A DNA stretch of 33,600 bases from Chloroflexota bacterium (lineage in GTDB: Bacteria; Chloroflexota; Dehalococcoidia; Tepidiformales; Tepidiformaceae), in NCBI GenBank assembly GCA_963169135.1, contig CAUJEQ010000052.1, positions 1 through 33,600 of the forward strand, given 5' to 3'. The first letter of the stretch is position 1, and each line of letters opens with the position of its first letter. Made by a program: the position numbers and the translations under genes. Shown here one piece after another: positions 15,651 to 24,035 of this stretch. Under the pieces are notes generated by a model, which saw only the letters and a list, made by a program, of their open reading frames with translations, was not told where the DNA came from and made no database searches.

Positions 15651-16681
15651 TGGTCGTCGCGGACGCCGAGTTTGCGGCGCAGTTCGGCGTCGTCCTTGGG
15701 GGCGCCAGGTCCGCGGGTCGAGACTTCCTTGAGGCGGTCGTAGAAACCTCCCACGAACATCCGCGCCATCGCGTCCTGCGCCGAAGGCGCCTGGACGCCC
15801 TCCGGCCGCCTGCGCACCGGCGGGTTCTCGATGAACGTATCGCGGTCGAGCTGTGTGCTGCGGAAGAGATCGAGCACCGGCTCGCCACCGATCTCGAGCG
15901 CCTTCTTCACCGTCGACAGCTCGTCCTGGATGCGGCTGATCCAGTGGAGGATGGCGTCACGGTTCGTGAACATAATGTCGCGCGACATCACCGGGTCGCC
16001 ACTCGCGAGCCGGGTCAGGTCGCGGAAGCCCGGCCCGGCCAGCAGCGAGGCGTCTTCCCAGCCCTGGCTGTCTCGGACCATGCGGAACAGCGCCACCGAG
16101 AGCAGGAGAGGAACATGGCTGACCGCCGCGGCGTACTGGTCATGTTCCGCAGGATCGATATAGAGCGGGATGGCTCCGAGCGTCTCGACGAGCCCCAGGA
16201 CCACGCCGACGGCCTTCTCGTCCGCGCGCGGGGAAGGCGTGATGGCCCACGTTGCATCCTTGAAGAGGTCCGCCGAAGCGGCGGAGGGGCCACTCTTCTC
16301 CTTCCCCGCCATGGGGTGGCCACCAACAAAGTTGGCCGACTCGGGGAGGTACTCCTGCGCCCAGCGCATGATGTCGGACTTCGTGCTGCAAGCGTCGGTG
16401 ATGACAACACCCGGCTCGAGGTAGCGTCCGATGTCCTGCAGAATCTGCCGTGCAGCGACGACCGGCACCGCGAGGATGACCAGGCCCGCGCCCTGGACCG
16501 CCTCTTCGAGCGACCCGACCTCCCGGTCGAGCGCGCCCATCTTCTTCGCCGTCCGGGCCGCATTCCGGTCACGGTCCGCTCCAACGATTTCGTACTGGCG
16601 GTCCGGACGCGAGGCGAGTGCGAGGCCGATCGACGTGCCGATCAGGCCGGTACCAATAATGCTAACGCGCGACTGTGGCAT
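15647..16681 (-). CDS. tyrA: Prephenate dehydrogenase
   Basis: 344 residues; oxidises prephenate (or arogenate) in tyrosine synthesis. Rossmann motif IIGTGLIGTSIGLAL (8-22), GADRDRN (acidic/NAD-type specificity region), LVILAVPV, ITDACSTKSDIM and GGHPMAGKEKSGP with His122. AVSHVPLLLSVAL and GPGFRDLTRLASGDPVMSRDI belong to the helical dimerisation domain. There is no ACT domain; the about 45-residue C-terminal tail is polar. Start ATG 16681 is preferred over an in-frame extension because AGGGG lies about 6 nt upstream and the Rossmann fold begins immediately. It is first in the tyrA-aroA-gmk-(SDR) operon. Confidence 0.93.
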   Translation of the reverse strand: MPQSRVSIIGTGLIGTSIGLALASRPDRQYEIVGADRDRNAARTAKKMGALDREVGSLEEAVQGAGLVILAVPVVAARQILQDIGRYLEPGVVITDACSTKSDIMRWAQEYLPESANFVGGHPMAGKEKSGPSAASADLFKDATWAITPSPRADEKAVGVVLGLVETLGAIPLYIDPAEHDQYAAAVSHVPLLLSVALFRMVRDSQGWEDASLLAGPGFRDLTRLASGDPVMSRDIMFTNRDAILHWISRIQDELSTVKKALEIGGEPVLDLFRSTQLDRDTFIENPPVRRRPEGVQAPSAQDAMARMFVGGFYDRLKEVSTRGPGAPKDDAELRRKLGVRDDQ

Positions 16682-16715
16682 GTCGACCCCTGGGAGTTCC
16701 TGCGAAATGGGCAGG

Positions 16716-16741
16716 ATTGTAAGCCTAAGGCTAGCACAGGT
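16716..16741 (-). promoter_or_regulatory. tyrA promoter region (two -10-like elements)
   Basis: On the minus strand ACCTGTGCTA (16741-16732) continues as GTGCTAGCCTT, an extended -10 shape. A second -10-like TACAAT (16721-16716) lies just downstream. AGCCT-A-AGGCT is an 11-bp inverted repeat between them. The 10-mer ACCTGTGCTA recurs before the M50 protease gene. The true start is unresolved. Confidence 0.4.
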
Positions 16742-16794
16742 TCGGTATGGCTTTCGCGAACCCTGCGCCGGCGGCAGATCCGGCATCCTGCTGG

Positions 16795-17487
16795 CTACAG
16801 GATCAGGTTGAAGATGTCGTCGTAGACGAGGCCAATGAGCCACCTCAACGGGCTCAGTTCCGGCGCGATGAACCCGATGGCGATGAGGGCCATCAGGATG
16901 CCCGGACCGTACGGCTCGAGGCGTTCGAGACCGCGGGCCGCTTCACGCGGAAGTATCCCGACAGCAACCTTGAAACCATCAAGCGGGGCGATGGGTATCA
17001 GGTTGAAGATGCCCAGGAGAATATTGATGCTGATGATGAAGAAAAGGAACAGCCAGAGAAAGTCCTCGCCCGAACCGCGCTGGATGATGTTCTCGATGCT
17101 GCCGAACCTGGTTTCGACGAATCCCATCTTCAAAGGCAGCGCCGCCAGTGCGGCAAAGAAGAAGTTTGAGGCCGGCCCCGCGAACGCCACGATGGCATTG
17201 CCGCGCCTTGGCCCGCCACGCAGGCGCCACGGGTTCACGGGAGTCGGTTTCGCCCACCCGAACCCGAACAGCAACACCAGGACGGACCCGATCGGGTTCA
17301 GGTGGGCCAGCGGGTTGAGTGTGAGGCGGCCCGCCCGCGCGGCCGTGTCGTCACCGAGTTCGTGCGCTGCCCAGGCGTGGCTGAACTCGTGAAAGGCAAG
17401 GCCGGTGAAGATTGCGACTGCGGTGGCAGCCAGATAAATAAGAAGGACCTCGGGATTCTCCGCGAGGTCTTGGAAATACCAGATCAT
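16795..17487 (-). CDS. Site-2-protease-like M50 family membrane metalloprotease
   Basis: 230 residues, an intramembrane zinc protease of the short ydiL-like/Rv-type M50B group without PDZ domain. The active site HEFSH (His33, Glu34, His37) sits in the first core helix (TGLAFHEFSHAWAAHELGDD), and the third ligand is in NLIPIAPLDGFKV (Asp170). LTLNPLAHLNPIGS and AKPTPVNPWRLRGGPRRGN are diagnostic loops; about five to six hydrophobic helices are visible. Start ATG 17487 is chosen because an extended -10 ends 8 nt upstream, implying a leaderless mRNA; GTG 17505 would lie inside that promoter. It sits upstream of tyrA on the same strand. The substrate is unknown. Confidence 0.88.
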   Translation of the reverse strand: MIWYFQDLAENPEVLLIYLAATAVAIFTGLAFHEFSHAWAAHELGDDTAARAGRLTLNPLAHLNPIGSVLVLLFGFGWAKPTPVNPWRLRGGPRRGNAIVAFAGPASNFFFAALAALPLKMGFVETRFGSIENIIQRGSGEDFLWLFLFFIISINILLGIFNLIPIAPLDGFKVAVGILPREAARGLERLEPYGPGILMALIAIGFIAPELSPLRWLIGLVYDDIFNLIL

Positions 17488-17494
17488 GCGCAGA

Positions 17495-17509
17495 AATGTT
17501 AGCACAGGT
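17495..17509 (-). promoter_or_regulatory. Extended -10 promoter of the M50 gene (leaderless)
   Basis: Minus strand ACCTGTGCTAACATT, with TGC-TAACAT (17504-17496). The ATG is 8 nt beyond the -10. The -35 is poor, as expected for an extended -10 promoter. Confidence 0.5.
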
Positions 17510-17555
17510 GCTCGATTGGGCCGTGCTTACCGGTCCCTCCACCGGTTAACGGTGA

Positions 17556-17584
17556 TTGACGGGATAGATCCCGGTTGTTACGTT
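17556..17584 (+). promoter_or_regulatory. Promoter with palindromic operator-like spacer for the envelope module
   Basis: TTGACG (17556-17561) and TACGTT (17579-17584) are 17 nt apart. The spacer holds CGGGAT-AG-ATCCCG (17560-17573), a perfect 6-bp inverted repeat. The predicted start near 17591 gives a leader of about 150 nt before the first propeller gene. That leader is GC-rich with short palindromes (e.g. GCGGTACCGC) but no recognisable RNA family. Confidence 0.5.
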
Positions 17585-17744
17585 CGGCCACAGGTTGGCG
17601 TCAGGAAGGCGCTTGCCGGCCGCCGGTTGGCGGTTGACGCGGTACCGCGGGGGTACCGGGCTTCATCGATGCGGGGCCGAAGCGCTGGAGTCGAGCCGGC
17701 GTCAGACCTGGGTGGCTGGCCACCCTCAAGCGCGAGGTAGCCGC

Positions 17745-18860
17745 GTGCTCGTTCCCGGGGTTCGCCACGGTATTCACGTGCCACGCAGTCTCATTCCACT
17801 TTCGCTCGGGACGTTCGCTGTTGTTGCAGCGGTTGTCGCCTGGGCTGTCTTCGGCCCACGCCAGACCGGGACGGACGTGGCGCCAATGGTTGCCGCACCC
17901 CTCGGCGACGTGCGCGCTATCGCGTACTCCGTCCCGGCCGAGGGTGGCGTCGACCACCTGGTTGTCCGCAATGCCGCGACGGGCTCAGAACCGGAGCTCG
18001 TCGCCGTGATTCCGCACTTCCCCGGCTTCCATGCCAGGGGTTCGGCGTCTCCTCTCGGTGACCGGGTAGCCGTCCTGTCCGTCACCTCCGGCGTGTTTGC
18101 GTCGCTCTACGTGGTCGATGTCGCAGCTCGCGAGACCACCGCCGTGAACGGCAGCCTGGACTATCTCAGCGCGTTGGCGTGGTCCCCGGATGGCCAGCGC
18201 CTCGCGGCAGTCCAATCTTCCGCCGAGGACGGCTCCAGGGTGGCGCGGGTGCTCGAATTCGATGTCGCCGCCGGTGCGGCCCGGATGGTGGCTGAGTTCC
18301 GGAATCCATTCGCGGTGGCGCCGGTCGGGTACAGCATCGATGGCGAGCGGCTGTTTGTCGTTGTCGTCGACGAGACCGGGTCGCACCTCTGGGAACGGCG
18401 CGGTGGCGAAGTCCGGCGCCTGGCCGAACTCAGCCCCGGACGGACGCGAGACTGGGCACTCAGTCCGGGAGGCTCACGCCTGGCGTTCGTCGATGTGCTC
18501 GGGGGGGGCTCGCGTACCTACGTCGGCCGTGTCCTGACCATCGCAACCGGCACCATCTCCACGCAGCCGGCGGAAAAGGACCAGCTCGGCGCCGCCTGGG
18601 AACCGGGATCGCCAGTCCCGGTGTTTGGCGGTCCCGGGGGCGCCCTGGCACTGGAAGAGCCCGGCCCCGAAGGGGGCTACGTGGTCCCGCTGGACTGGGC
18701 CCCGGCAGGCGACACCTGGGTCGCAACCGTCATCGTCCCCGGCGCGGATCGGACGCTCCGCGCCGAGGAGTTCATTGAGCTACAGACCCGGTCGTCCCGC
18801 GAGCGGATTGCGGTCGAACCGGGATCATCATTCTTCGGCTGGGTCCGAAGCCTCGACTAA
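17745..18860 (+). CDS. Membrane-anchored beta-propeller-like protein (copy 1)
   Basis: 371 residues. An N-terminal single transmembrane helix (about 14-31, PLSLGTFAVVAAVVAWAVF) is followed by an extracytoplasmic domain of repeated WD40/TolB-like blades: LSALAWSPDGQRLAAVQ, FAVAPVGYSIDGERLFVVV, TRDWALSPGGSRLAFVD and VPLDWAPAGDTWVA. The (S/A)PxGxRLA motif ends each inner strand. Start GTG 17745 is supported by GAGG 7 nt upstream; GTG 17778 is an alternative that still keeps the helix. It shares VGY..DGERLFVVV-, TRDW.LSP-, G.AWEP- and FLGW/FFGW-type blocks with the next gene, so they are tandem paralogues. Ligand or function is not known. Confidence 0.75.
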   Translation: MLVPGVRHGIHVPRSLIPLSLGTFAVVAAVVAWAVFGPRQTGTDVAPMVAAPLGDVRAIAYSVPAEGGVDHLVVRNAATGSEPELVAVIPHFPGFHARGSASPLGDRVAVLSVTSGVFASLYVVDVAARETTAVNGSLDYLSALAWSPDGQRLAAVQSSAEDGSRVARVLEFDVAAGAARMVAEFRNPFAVAPVGYSIDGERLFVVVVDETGSHLWERRGGEVRRLAELSPGRTRDWALSPGGSRLAFVDVLGGGSRTYVGRVLTIATGTISTQPAEKDQLGAAWEPGSPVPVFGGPGGALALEEPGPEGGYVVPLDWAPAGDTWVATVIVPGADRTLRAEEFIELQTRSSRERIAVEPGSSFFGWVRSLD

Positions 18861-18882
18861 TCAAACGTACGGAGCTCACTCT

Positions 18883-20004
18883 TTGGCTGTTTCACGACGG
18901 ACCATGGCCGCACAAACCAGTGTCTCCCGCCTCATCATCGGAGTGACGGTGCTGGCCGCCATCATCGCCATCGCGCCGATTGTCGCCGCTGCCTTCGGCA
19001 TTTCAGGGCAGCGGGTGGTCCCGCGCACTGCCTTCGCGAGCGCACCGTCCGGCAACTACGCCGTGGTCTCGAGGACCGAAGGCCAGTACGACATCGTGGC
19101 CGTCGCCTGGGCCGAGAACCCCGGCGCCATCACCGAGGTGGCCCGTGTCCCGCACATCGACGGCATGGGCGCCACGGGCTCGGTCTCTCCCGATGGAACG
19201 AAGGTCGCCCTGGTGGCGGTCGATGCCGGGACCGCCACGCGACCGGTCGCATCGCTGATTACGGTCGACCTGGTAACCGGCGAGCTCTTCCGTGCAGCCC
19301 TGAACATCGAGCCGAACCAGGTGCCTGTCTGGGCGCCTGACAGCCAGTCGCTTGTGGTCACGCGAGGTGTGGCCTCGGGCACCTCGTCCGGCGCGATACA
19401 GGTCCTCCGCGTGGCCCTCCGCGGCACCGAGGACGTGCTCTGGACGCGCGACGCTGTTCTGGCGGTGTTCCCCGTCGGCTACGATCCCTCCGACTCGCTG
19501 ATCGCCGTGGTCATCGACGGGCGGGGTTCGACGGTCACACGCGCCGGCACAGACACGCTCTCGCTGGGGACGGCTATCACCCGGGACTGGCAGCTAAGCC
19601 CCGACGGCGCCCGGCTTGCCTACGTGGAAGCGAACACCGACAACGGCCTGCGTTACGTGGCTCGGACCGTCTCGCTGAGCGGCGCCACATCCGTCCAGGC
19701 ACAGTCGCTCTCTGCCGAAATCACGGCACTGGGCGTAGCCTGGGAGCCCAAGAGTGATCACCCGACCTTCGGAGTCGAACCAGGCCAAGAGACCGGCGGC
19801 GTCAGTGCCCAGGCCCTCAAGGCCGATGCCGGCGGATTCGACGTCCCCCTGGCATACGCGCCCGACGGCTCAACTCTGGCTGTGATGCGCTGGTCGGGTG
19901 AGAGCTTCCTCGATGCGGGTTCCGCGCGGTTGGAGCTGGTGGATGCGTCCGGCCGTGCCGCTATAGATGACTACACAAGGTTCCTCGGATGGGCGCGACG
20001 CTAG
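18883..20004 (+). CDS. Membrane-anchored beta-propeller-like protein (copy 2, tandem paralogue)
   Basis: 373 residues from TTG 18883, preferred because GGAG lies 8 nt upstream; ATG 18904 has only a weak site. A signal-anchor (ASVSRL-type basic start, then IIGVTVLAAIIAIAPIVAAA) precedes propeller-like repeats: GATGSVSPDGTKVALVAV, VPVWAPDSQSLVVTRG, FPVGYDPSDSLIAVVID, TRDWQLSPDGARLAYVE and VPLAYAPDGSTLAVM. Aligned blocks with copy 1 run the whole length, including the terminal (F/L)GW. The stop overlaps the start of the transglycosylase-like gene by 16 nt. It probably faces the exterior. Confidence 0.75.
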   Translation: MAVSRRTMAAQTSVSRLIIGVTVLAAIIAIAPIVAAAFGISGQRVVPRTAFASAPSGNYAVVSRTEGQYDIVAVAWAENPGAITEVARVPHIDGMGATGSVSPDGTKVALVAVDAGTATRPVASLITVDLVTGELFRAALNIEPNQVPVWAPDSQSLVVTRGVASGTSSGAIQVLRVALRGTEDVLWTRDAVLAVFPVGYDPSDSLIAVVIDGRGSTVTRAGTDTLSLGTAITRDWQLSPDGARLAYVEANTDNGLRYVARTVSLSGATSVQAQSLSAEITALGVAWEPKSDHPTFGVEPGQETGGVSAQALKADAGGFDVPLAYAPDGSTLAVMRWSGESFLDAGSARLELVDASGRAAIDDYTRFLGWARR

Positions 20005-21818
20005 AACGATTCGCCGCGATGGCGGCCCTCGTCGCGCTTGCGTGTGCGTTCGCCGTCGGCAGTCCCGAATCGGGGAAGGCCGACCACTACGCGTGCCACC
20101 TGCCGAACCGTGGCTGGGGTTTCGACACCTACGAGTTTGAGGACTATGGCCAGCAATACGGGCGCGTGATCGAGCTTGCCGCCCGCGGGCTTGCCGTGCC
20201 GCAGGCGTACACGCTGAGCAACGGCGAAGTCATCGACGTAACCTACCAGGGCGTGGAAAGCGGCCCACGCTCGGCGCGCCTCCCGGCGGACAAAGCGAAC
20301 AGCATCCCCCCGTCGCTGTACAAAGCGATTGCCTGGATCGAATCCGACTATGGCAACGCGTCCCACAGCACGCCCTATGGCGGCGTCGGTTCCATCCTCC
20401 TGTCGATGGACTGCGGCTACGGCATCGGTCAGATCACGAGTGGCATGGGTCACTTGGCGGCCCCGCCGGCGCTCGACGTGCGCGTCCCTTCCGCACGCCA
20501 GGCGATCATCGGCACACATCCGATGTTCAATGTCGCCGAAGGTATTCGCATCCTGGCCGACAAGTGGAATAACGCCCCCGATCTCCGCCCTGTCGCCGGC
20601 AATGGCGACCCGCTGGCGCTCGAGGACTGGTACTACGCCGTCTGGAGCTACAACGGTTTCGCCTTCAGCAACCACCCCCTCAACCCGGCGAAGGACCCGC
20701 TCCGCGGGACAGTGTGGAACTGTGGAGACCCCAACGCACCGGGCTACGGCGTGTTTAACCGAAGCGACTACACCTATAACGAGGTGGTATACGGCTGCTT
20801 GCGCTACCCGCCGGTGGCGAAGGGCGCCACGTACCCGCCGCCGCTGGGCCAGCCCGGGGCACCGCCGCCCGCCGCTGGCGGCGCCAAGTTCGAGCCCGGG
20901 GACGCCGGCGTCGTCACCGGCACGGGCAACTGCCTGAATCTTCGCGCGGAACCGGCAAGCCCAACCGTCGTCACCTGCCTCTCCGACGGGACGGTGGTCA
21001 CCGTCCTGGGCGGTCCGGCTTCGGCCAATGGGCTGACCTGGTGGAACATCCAGGCGGCAGAATTCACCGGCTGGTCGGCCGACGAGTTCCTGACGAAAGT
21101 CACCAAACCCGACCCCGAAGCTCCCGTGAACCCGGAGGGCCGGCTCTGGCCGCCCCAGGTGTTCACGATGCCCAGCCTCACTGTGCCCCAGGTTGCATCG
21201 GCGCTCACAGCCGAGAACTACAACAGCTGCTCTGACGGGAGCTTCGACGAAGGCTGCGCTTCGATGGACTTCCCCACGACGATCCCCGAACTCGAAATCG
21301 TGCCCCACTTCGACACGACGCCGCCGGTCGATCCCGCTCTTGCGGCAGTGTTCCTGGGGAACCCGCAACTCCAGGTCGTTGGCGACCGCGCCGTTTCCAT
21401 CACCGCGAGCAAGACCAGTGCTACGTCGTCTGCCATCACCGTCCGCAACACGGGGACGTGGATCGCCCCATTCCGGGTGCGGACATCCGCCTCCTGGCTG
21501 ATCGTCCGGCACCCGAGCGACCCGCCAGGCCGCGTGGTCGACGGCGGCGTCGCCATCGGCAGCGAGACAGACGTGGTTGTGCAGAAGACGCCCCGGATCG
21601 CAACCCGTGGCCGGGACTCGGAACTGCAGATTACCGTCGATGCGGCCAACCTCCCAGAGGGTCAGCTCACCGGCACGATCATCATCGAGCCGCTGCTGGG
21701 CGGCGGCGGCATCACGACCATCACCGTGCAGGTCACCCGCGACAACACCGGAGGTGGAGCCCCGGGCCCCGGCTTCAAGTCGGTGCTGCCCGGGATCACC
21801 TACGAGGGCTCGCCGTAG
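19989..21818 (+). CDS. Secreted lytic-transglycosylase-like protein with SH3b and Ig-like C-terminal domains
   Basis: 609 residues. A signal peptide (1-about 25: MAALVALACAFAVGS) is followed by a lysozyme-like SLT region (about 100-260). SLT features are AIAWIESDYGNAS with catalytic-type Glu118, DCGYGIGQIT (144-150) and YYAVWSYNGFAF. A Pro-rich linker leads to a bacterial SH3 domain (about 300-365: NCLNLRAEPASPTVV, WWNIQAAEFTGWSADEFL). A linker then precedes a BACON/Ig-like beta domain (about 445-595: ITVRNTG, ASWLIVRH, GTIIIEPLLGGGGITTITVQV). The start ATG 19989 lies 8 nt after AAGG and inside the preceding gene. It likely remodels or binds peptidoglycan outside the cell. Length and architecture are unusual for an SLT. 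Confidence 0.78.
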   Translation: MGATLERFAAMAALVALACAFAVGSPESGKADHYACHLPNRGWGFDTYEFEDYGQQYGRVIELAARGLAVPQAYTLSNGEVIDVTYQGVESGPRSARLPADKANSIPPSLYKAIAWIESDYGNASHSTPYGGVGSILLSMDCGYGIGQITSGMGHLAAPPALDVRVPSARQAIIGTHPMFNVAEGIRILADKWNNAPDLRPVAGNGDPLALEDWYYAVWSYNGFAFSNHPLNPAKDPLRGTVWNCGDPNAPGYGVFNRSDYTYNEVVYGCLRYPPVAKGATYPPPLGQPGAPPPAAGGAKFEPGDAGVVTGTGNCLNLRAEPASPTVVTCLSDGTVVTVLGGPASANGLTWWNIQAAEFTGWSADEFLTKVTKPDPEAPVNPEGRLWPPQVFTMPSLTVPQVASALTAENYNSCSDGSFDEGCASMDFPTTIPELEIVPHFDTTPPVDPALAAVFLGNPQLQVVGDRAVSITASKTSATSSAITVRNTGTWIAPFRVRTSASWLIVRHPSDPPGRVVDGGVAIGSETDVVVQKTPRIATRGRDSELQITVDAANLPEGQLTGTIIIEPLLGGGGITTITVQVTRDNTGGGAPGPGFKSVLPGITYEGSP

Positions 21819-21827
21819 CCCTGGCAG

Positions 21828-23885
21828 CTAATGCGCCTCTTCGAGTTCCTTCTTGTGGTCGGCGACGACCTTCTGGGCGATGTGCGACGGCACATCACCG
21901 TAGTGATCGAAAGCGAGCGAGAAGGCACCTCGTCCCTGGGTGATCGAACGAAGGTCGGATGCGTAGCGCTGCACTTCGGCGAGCGGAACCTCGGCTTCGA
22001 TGACGCTCGACCCGCCGTCAGGATTGATACCGTGGATCTTCGCGCGCCTGGTGTTCAGGTCGCTGACCACGTCACCCGCATGCTCTTCCGGCGCCCAGAC
22101 CGTGATGGTCATCACCGGTTCGAGGAGCGTCCCCCCGACTCCGTTGATAGCCTCCTTGAGCGCCTGCGAAGCTGCGACCTTGAAGGCCATCTCGCTCGAG
22201 TCAACCGGATGGTGCTTGCCATCGAGGAGCGTAACCTGGCAGTCGGTCAGCTCGTAGCCGGCGAATACGCCGCCGTGGGCCGTTTCCATTACGCCTTTTT
22301 CGACCGCCGGGATGAATTCCTTCGGCACCGAACCGCCAACCACCCGCGTGTTGAACTGGACCCCAGAACCCCGCTCGAGCGGTTCGACCTCGAGGACAAC
22401 CTTTGCGTACTGGCCATGGCCACCGGTCTGCTTCTTGTGCGTGAACTCCGCCTGGCTCTTGCGGGCGACGGTTTCCCGATAGGGAACGCGCGGCAGGCTG
22501 AGTTCGACGTCAACGTTGAACTTCCGCTTGAGCCGCTCGATGGTCACGTCCAGGTGGGCCTCACCGAGTCCCGCCAGGACAACCTCGCCCGTCCCCATGT
22601 CGCGGCTCAGTAGCAGACCCGGGTCCTCTTCTACCATCCGCTGGAGGCTCGGTCCCAGCTTGTCGACGGCCGCCTTGCCCACCGGGTGAACCGCCATACT
22701 GAAAACCGGCGCCGGGAAGGCGATCGGTGGCAGCTTCAACGGCTGCTCCTTTGGCCCGAGAGTGTCGCCGGTGGCTGTGTGCGCGAGCTTCGCCACGACG
22801 CCAATGTCGCCGGCGTTCAGCTCCGAAACTTGAATCTGCTCCTTGCCACGCTGGAGGTAGAGCGTTCCAAGGCGTTCGTCGGCTTCCTTGTTCGCGTTCC
22901 AGAGATGGCTGTCGGCGGTCACTTTCCCGCTGATCACCCGCAGATAGGTGAGCCGCCCCACGAAGGGGTCCGCCGCAGTCTTGAACACGAGCGCGCGCGT
23001 CGGAGCGTTCGGTTCAGGTTTGAGGGCCACGCCATCCGCCTCGATCGGATCGCGGTCGAGCGGCGATGGACCGCTGAATGCGATGTTGTGCAGCAGTTGG
23101 CGAACGCCGATGAGCTTCGTCGCCGACGAGCACAGGACCGGGATGATCAGGTTGCGATCGAGCCCGCCGTGCAGCACTTTCCGCAGTTCGTCTTCGCTCA
23201 GTTCCTCGTCGGCAAAGTACTTTGCCATCAGGTCTTCGTCGGTCTCGACGATGCCTTCGATCAGCTGCGCCCGGAGTTCGTCGGCGTGGCTCACCATCTC
23301 AGCAGGGATGGGGACCTCTTCCGCCGTTTCGCCGATATACGCGCGCATGTGCAGGAGATCGATCACTCCTTCGAACGATTCGTGTGCGCCGATCGGGATC
23401 TGCAAGGGCATCACCTTGTGACCCCAGCGCTCCTGCAATCTGCCAAGCACGGAGTCGAAATCCGCGTTCTCACGGTCCATCCGGTTGACCACGATCATGC
23501 GGGGGAGGTTGAGCCTTTCGATGATGCCCCAGGCGCGATCGGTGCCTACCTCCGGCCCCGAGACGGCATCGACCACGACCACCGCCATGTCCGCCGCGTG
23601 GGCGCCGCACAGGACTTCCGACACGAAGTCCGCGTAGCCCGGCGTGTCGATGATGTTGATCTTCCGGCCTTCCCACTCCACCGGAACGATGGCCAGGTTC
23701 AGGCTGAACTTCCGCTTGTGTTCATCGTCGTCGTAGTCACTGACGGTGTTCTGGTCCTGGATGGTGCCGAAGCGCGTGCTTCCGCCGCTCTCGTACAACG
23801 CTGCTTCGGTAAGCATCGTCTTCCCAACGCTGCCGTGGCCAACCAGGACCACATTACGGATGTCTTCGGTCGGATAGACCTTCAT
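21828..23885 (-). CDS. EF-G-like translational GTPase (EF-G2 type)
   Basis: 685 residues with EF-G domain order. G1 GHGSVGKT (16-23), G3 DTPGYADF (80-87) and G4 NRMD (134-137). Domain II starts near PTRALVFKTAADPFVGRLTYLR; domains III-V include GLGEAHLDVTIERLKRKFNVD and HKKQTGGHGQYAKVVLEVEP, and a C-terminal VWAPEEHAGDVVSDLNTRRAKIHG. The switch-II His of elongating EF-G (DTPGHVDF) is Tyr84 here and G1 lacks the AHIDAGKTT form; both are typical of EF-G2, not the housekeeping FusA. Start ATG 23885 has GGAGG 9 nt upstream. The role (recycling, stress or other) is undefined. It is convergent with the transglycosylase gene (9-nt gap). Confidence 0.88.
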   Translation of the reverse strand: MKVYPTEDIRNVVLVGHGSVGKTMLTEAALYESGGSTRFGTIQDQNTVSDYDDDEHKRKFSLNLAIVPVEWEGRKINIIDTPGYADFVSEVLCGAHAADMAVVVVDAVSGPEVGTDRAWGIIERLNLPRMIVVNRMDRENADFDSVLGRLQERWGHKVMPLQIPIGAHESFEGVIDLLHMRAYIGETAEEVPIPAEMVSHADELRAQLIEGIVETDEDLMAKYFADEELSEDELRKVLHGGLDRNLIIPVLCSSATKLIGVRQLLHNIAFSGPSPLDRDPIEADGVALKPEPNAPTRALVFKTAADPFVGRLTYLRVISGKVTADSHLWNANKEADERLGTLYLQRGKEQIQVSELNAGDIGVVAKLAHTATGDTLGPKEQPLKLPPIAFPAPVFSMAVHPVGKAAVDKLGPSLQRMVEEDPGLLLSRDMGTGEVVLAGLGEAHLDVTIERLKRKFNVDVELSLPRVPYRETVARKSQAEFTHKKQTGGHGQYAKVVLEVEPLERGSGVQFNTRVVGGSVPKEFIPAVEKGVMETAHGGVFAGYELTDCQVTLLDGKHHPVDSSEMAFKVAASQALKEAINGVGGTLLEPVMTITVWAPEEHAGDVVSDLNTRRAKIHGINPDGGSSVIEAEVPLAEVQRYASDLRSITQGRGAFSLAFDHYGDVPSHIAQKVVADHKKELEEAH

Positions 23886-23926
23886 AGACGCAAACCTCCA
23901 TTCACTGGGGTGACCCGTGGTTCCCG

Positions 23927-23956
23927 ATTCTACGCATGCCGGAGAAGGCCCCTCAA
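23927..23956 (-). promoter_or_regulatory. Promoter of the EF-G2 gene
   Basis: Minus strand TTGAGG (23956-23951), 18 nt, TAGAAT (23932-23927). The predicted start is near 23920, with a leader of about 35 nt containing GGAGG. Confidence 0.6.
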
Positions 23957-23990
23957 TGCCCACCTGTTGCGCGGTTAATGCGCGGCGACC

Positions 23991-24007
23991 GCGTCACCCG
24001 GTGACGC
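23991..24007. promoter_or_regulatory. 17-bp palindrome between divergent EF-G2 and dinG promoters
   Basis: GCGTCACCCGGTGACGC is a perfect palindrome of 8-bp arms around one C. Its edges are about 30-35 bp from both -35 boxes, so one factor could act on both genes. No known operator consensus is assigned. Confidence 0.45.
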
Positions 24008-24035
24008 ACCTGAAAACGAGCATAGTCCGAGTCAA

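Noticed and set aside
20001..21512. 503-codon minus-strand frame opposite the transglycosylase-like gene
   Set aside because: Composition is Arg/Val/Asp-biased without domains, while the plus strand has a signal peptide, SLT and SH3 motifs.
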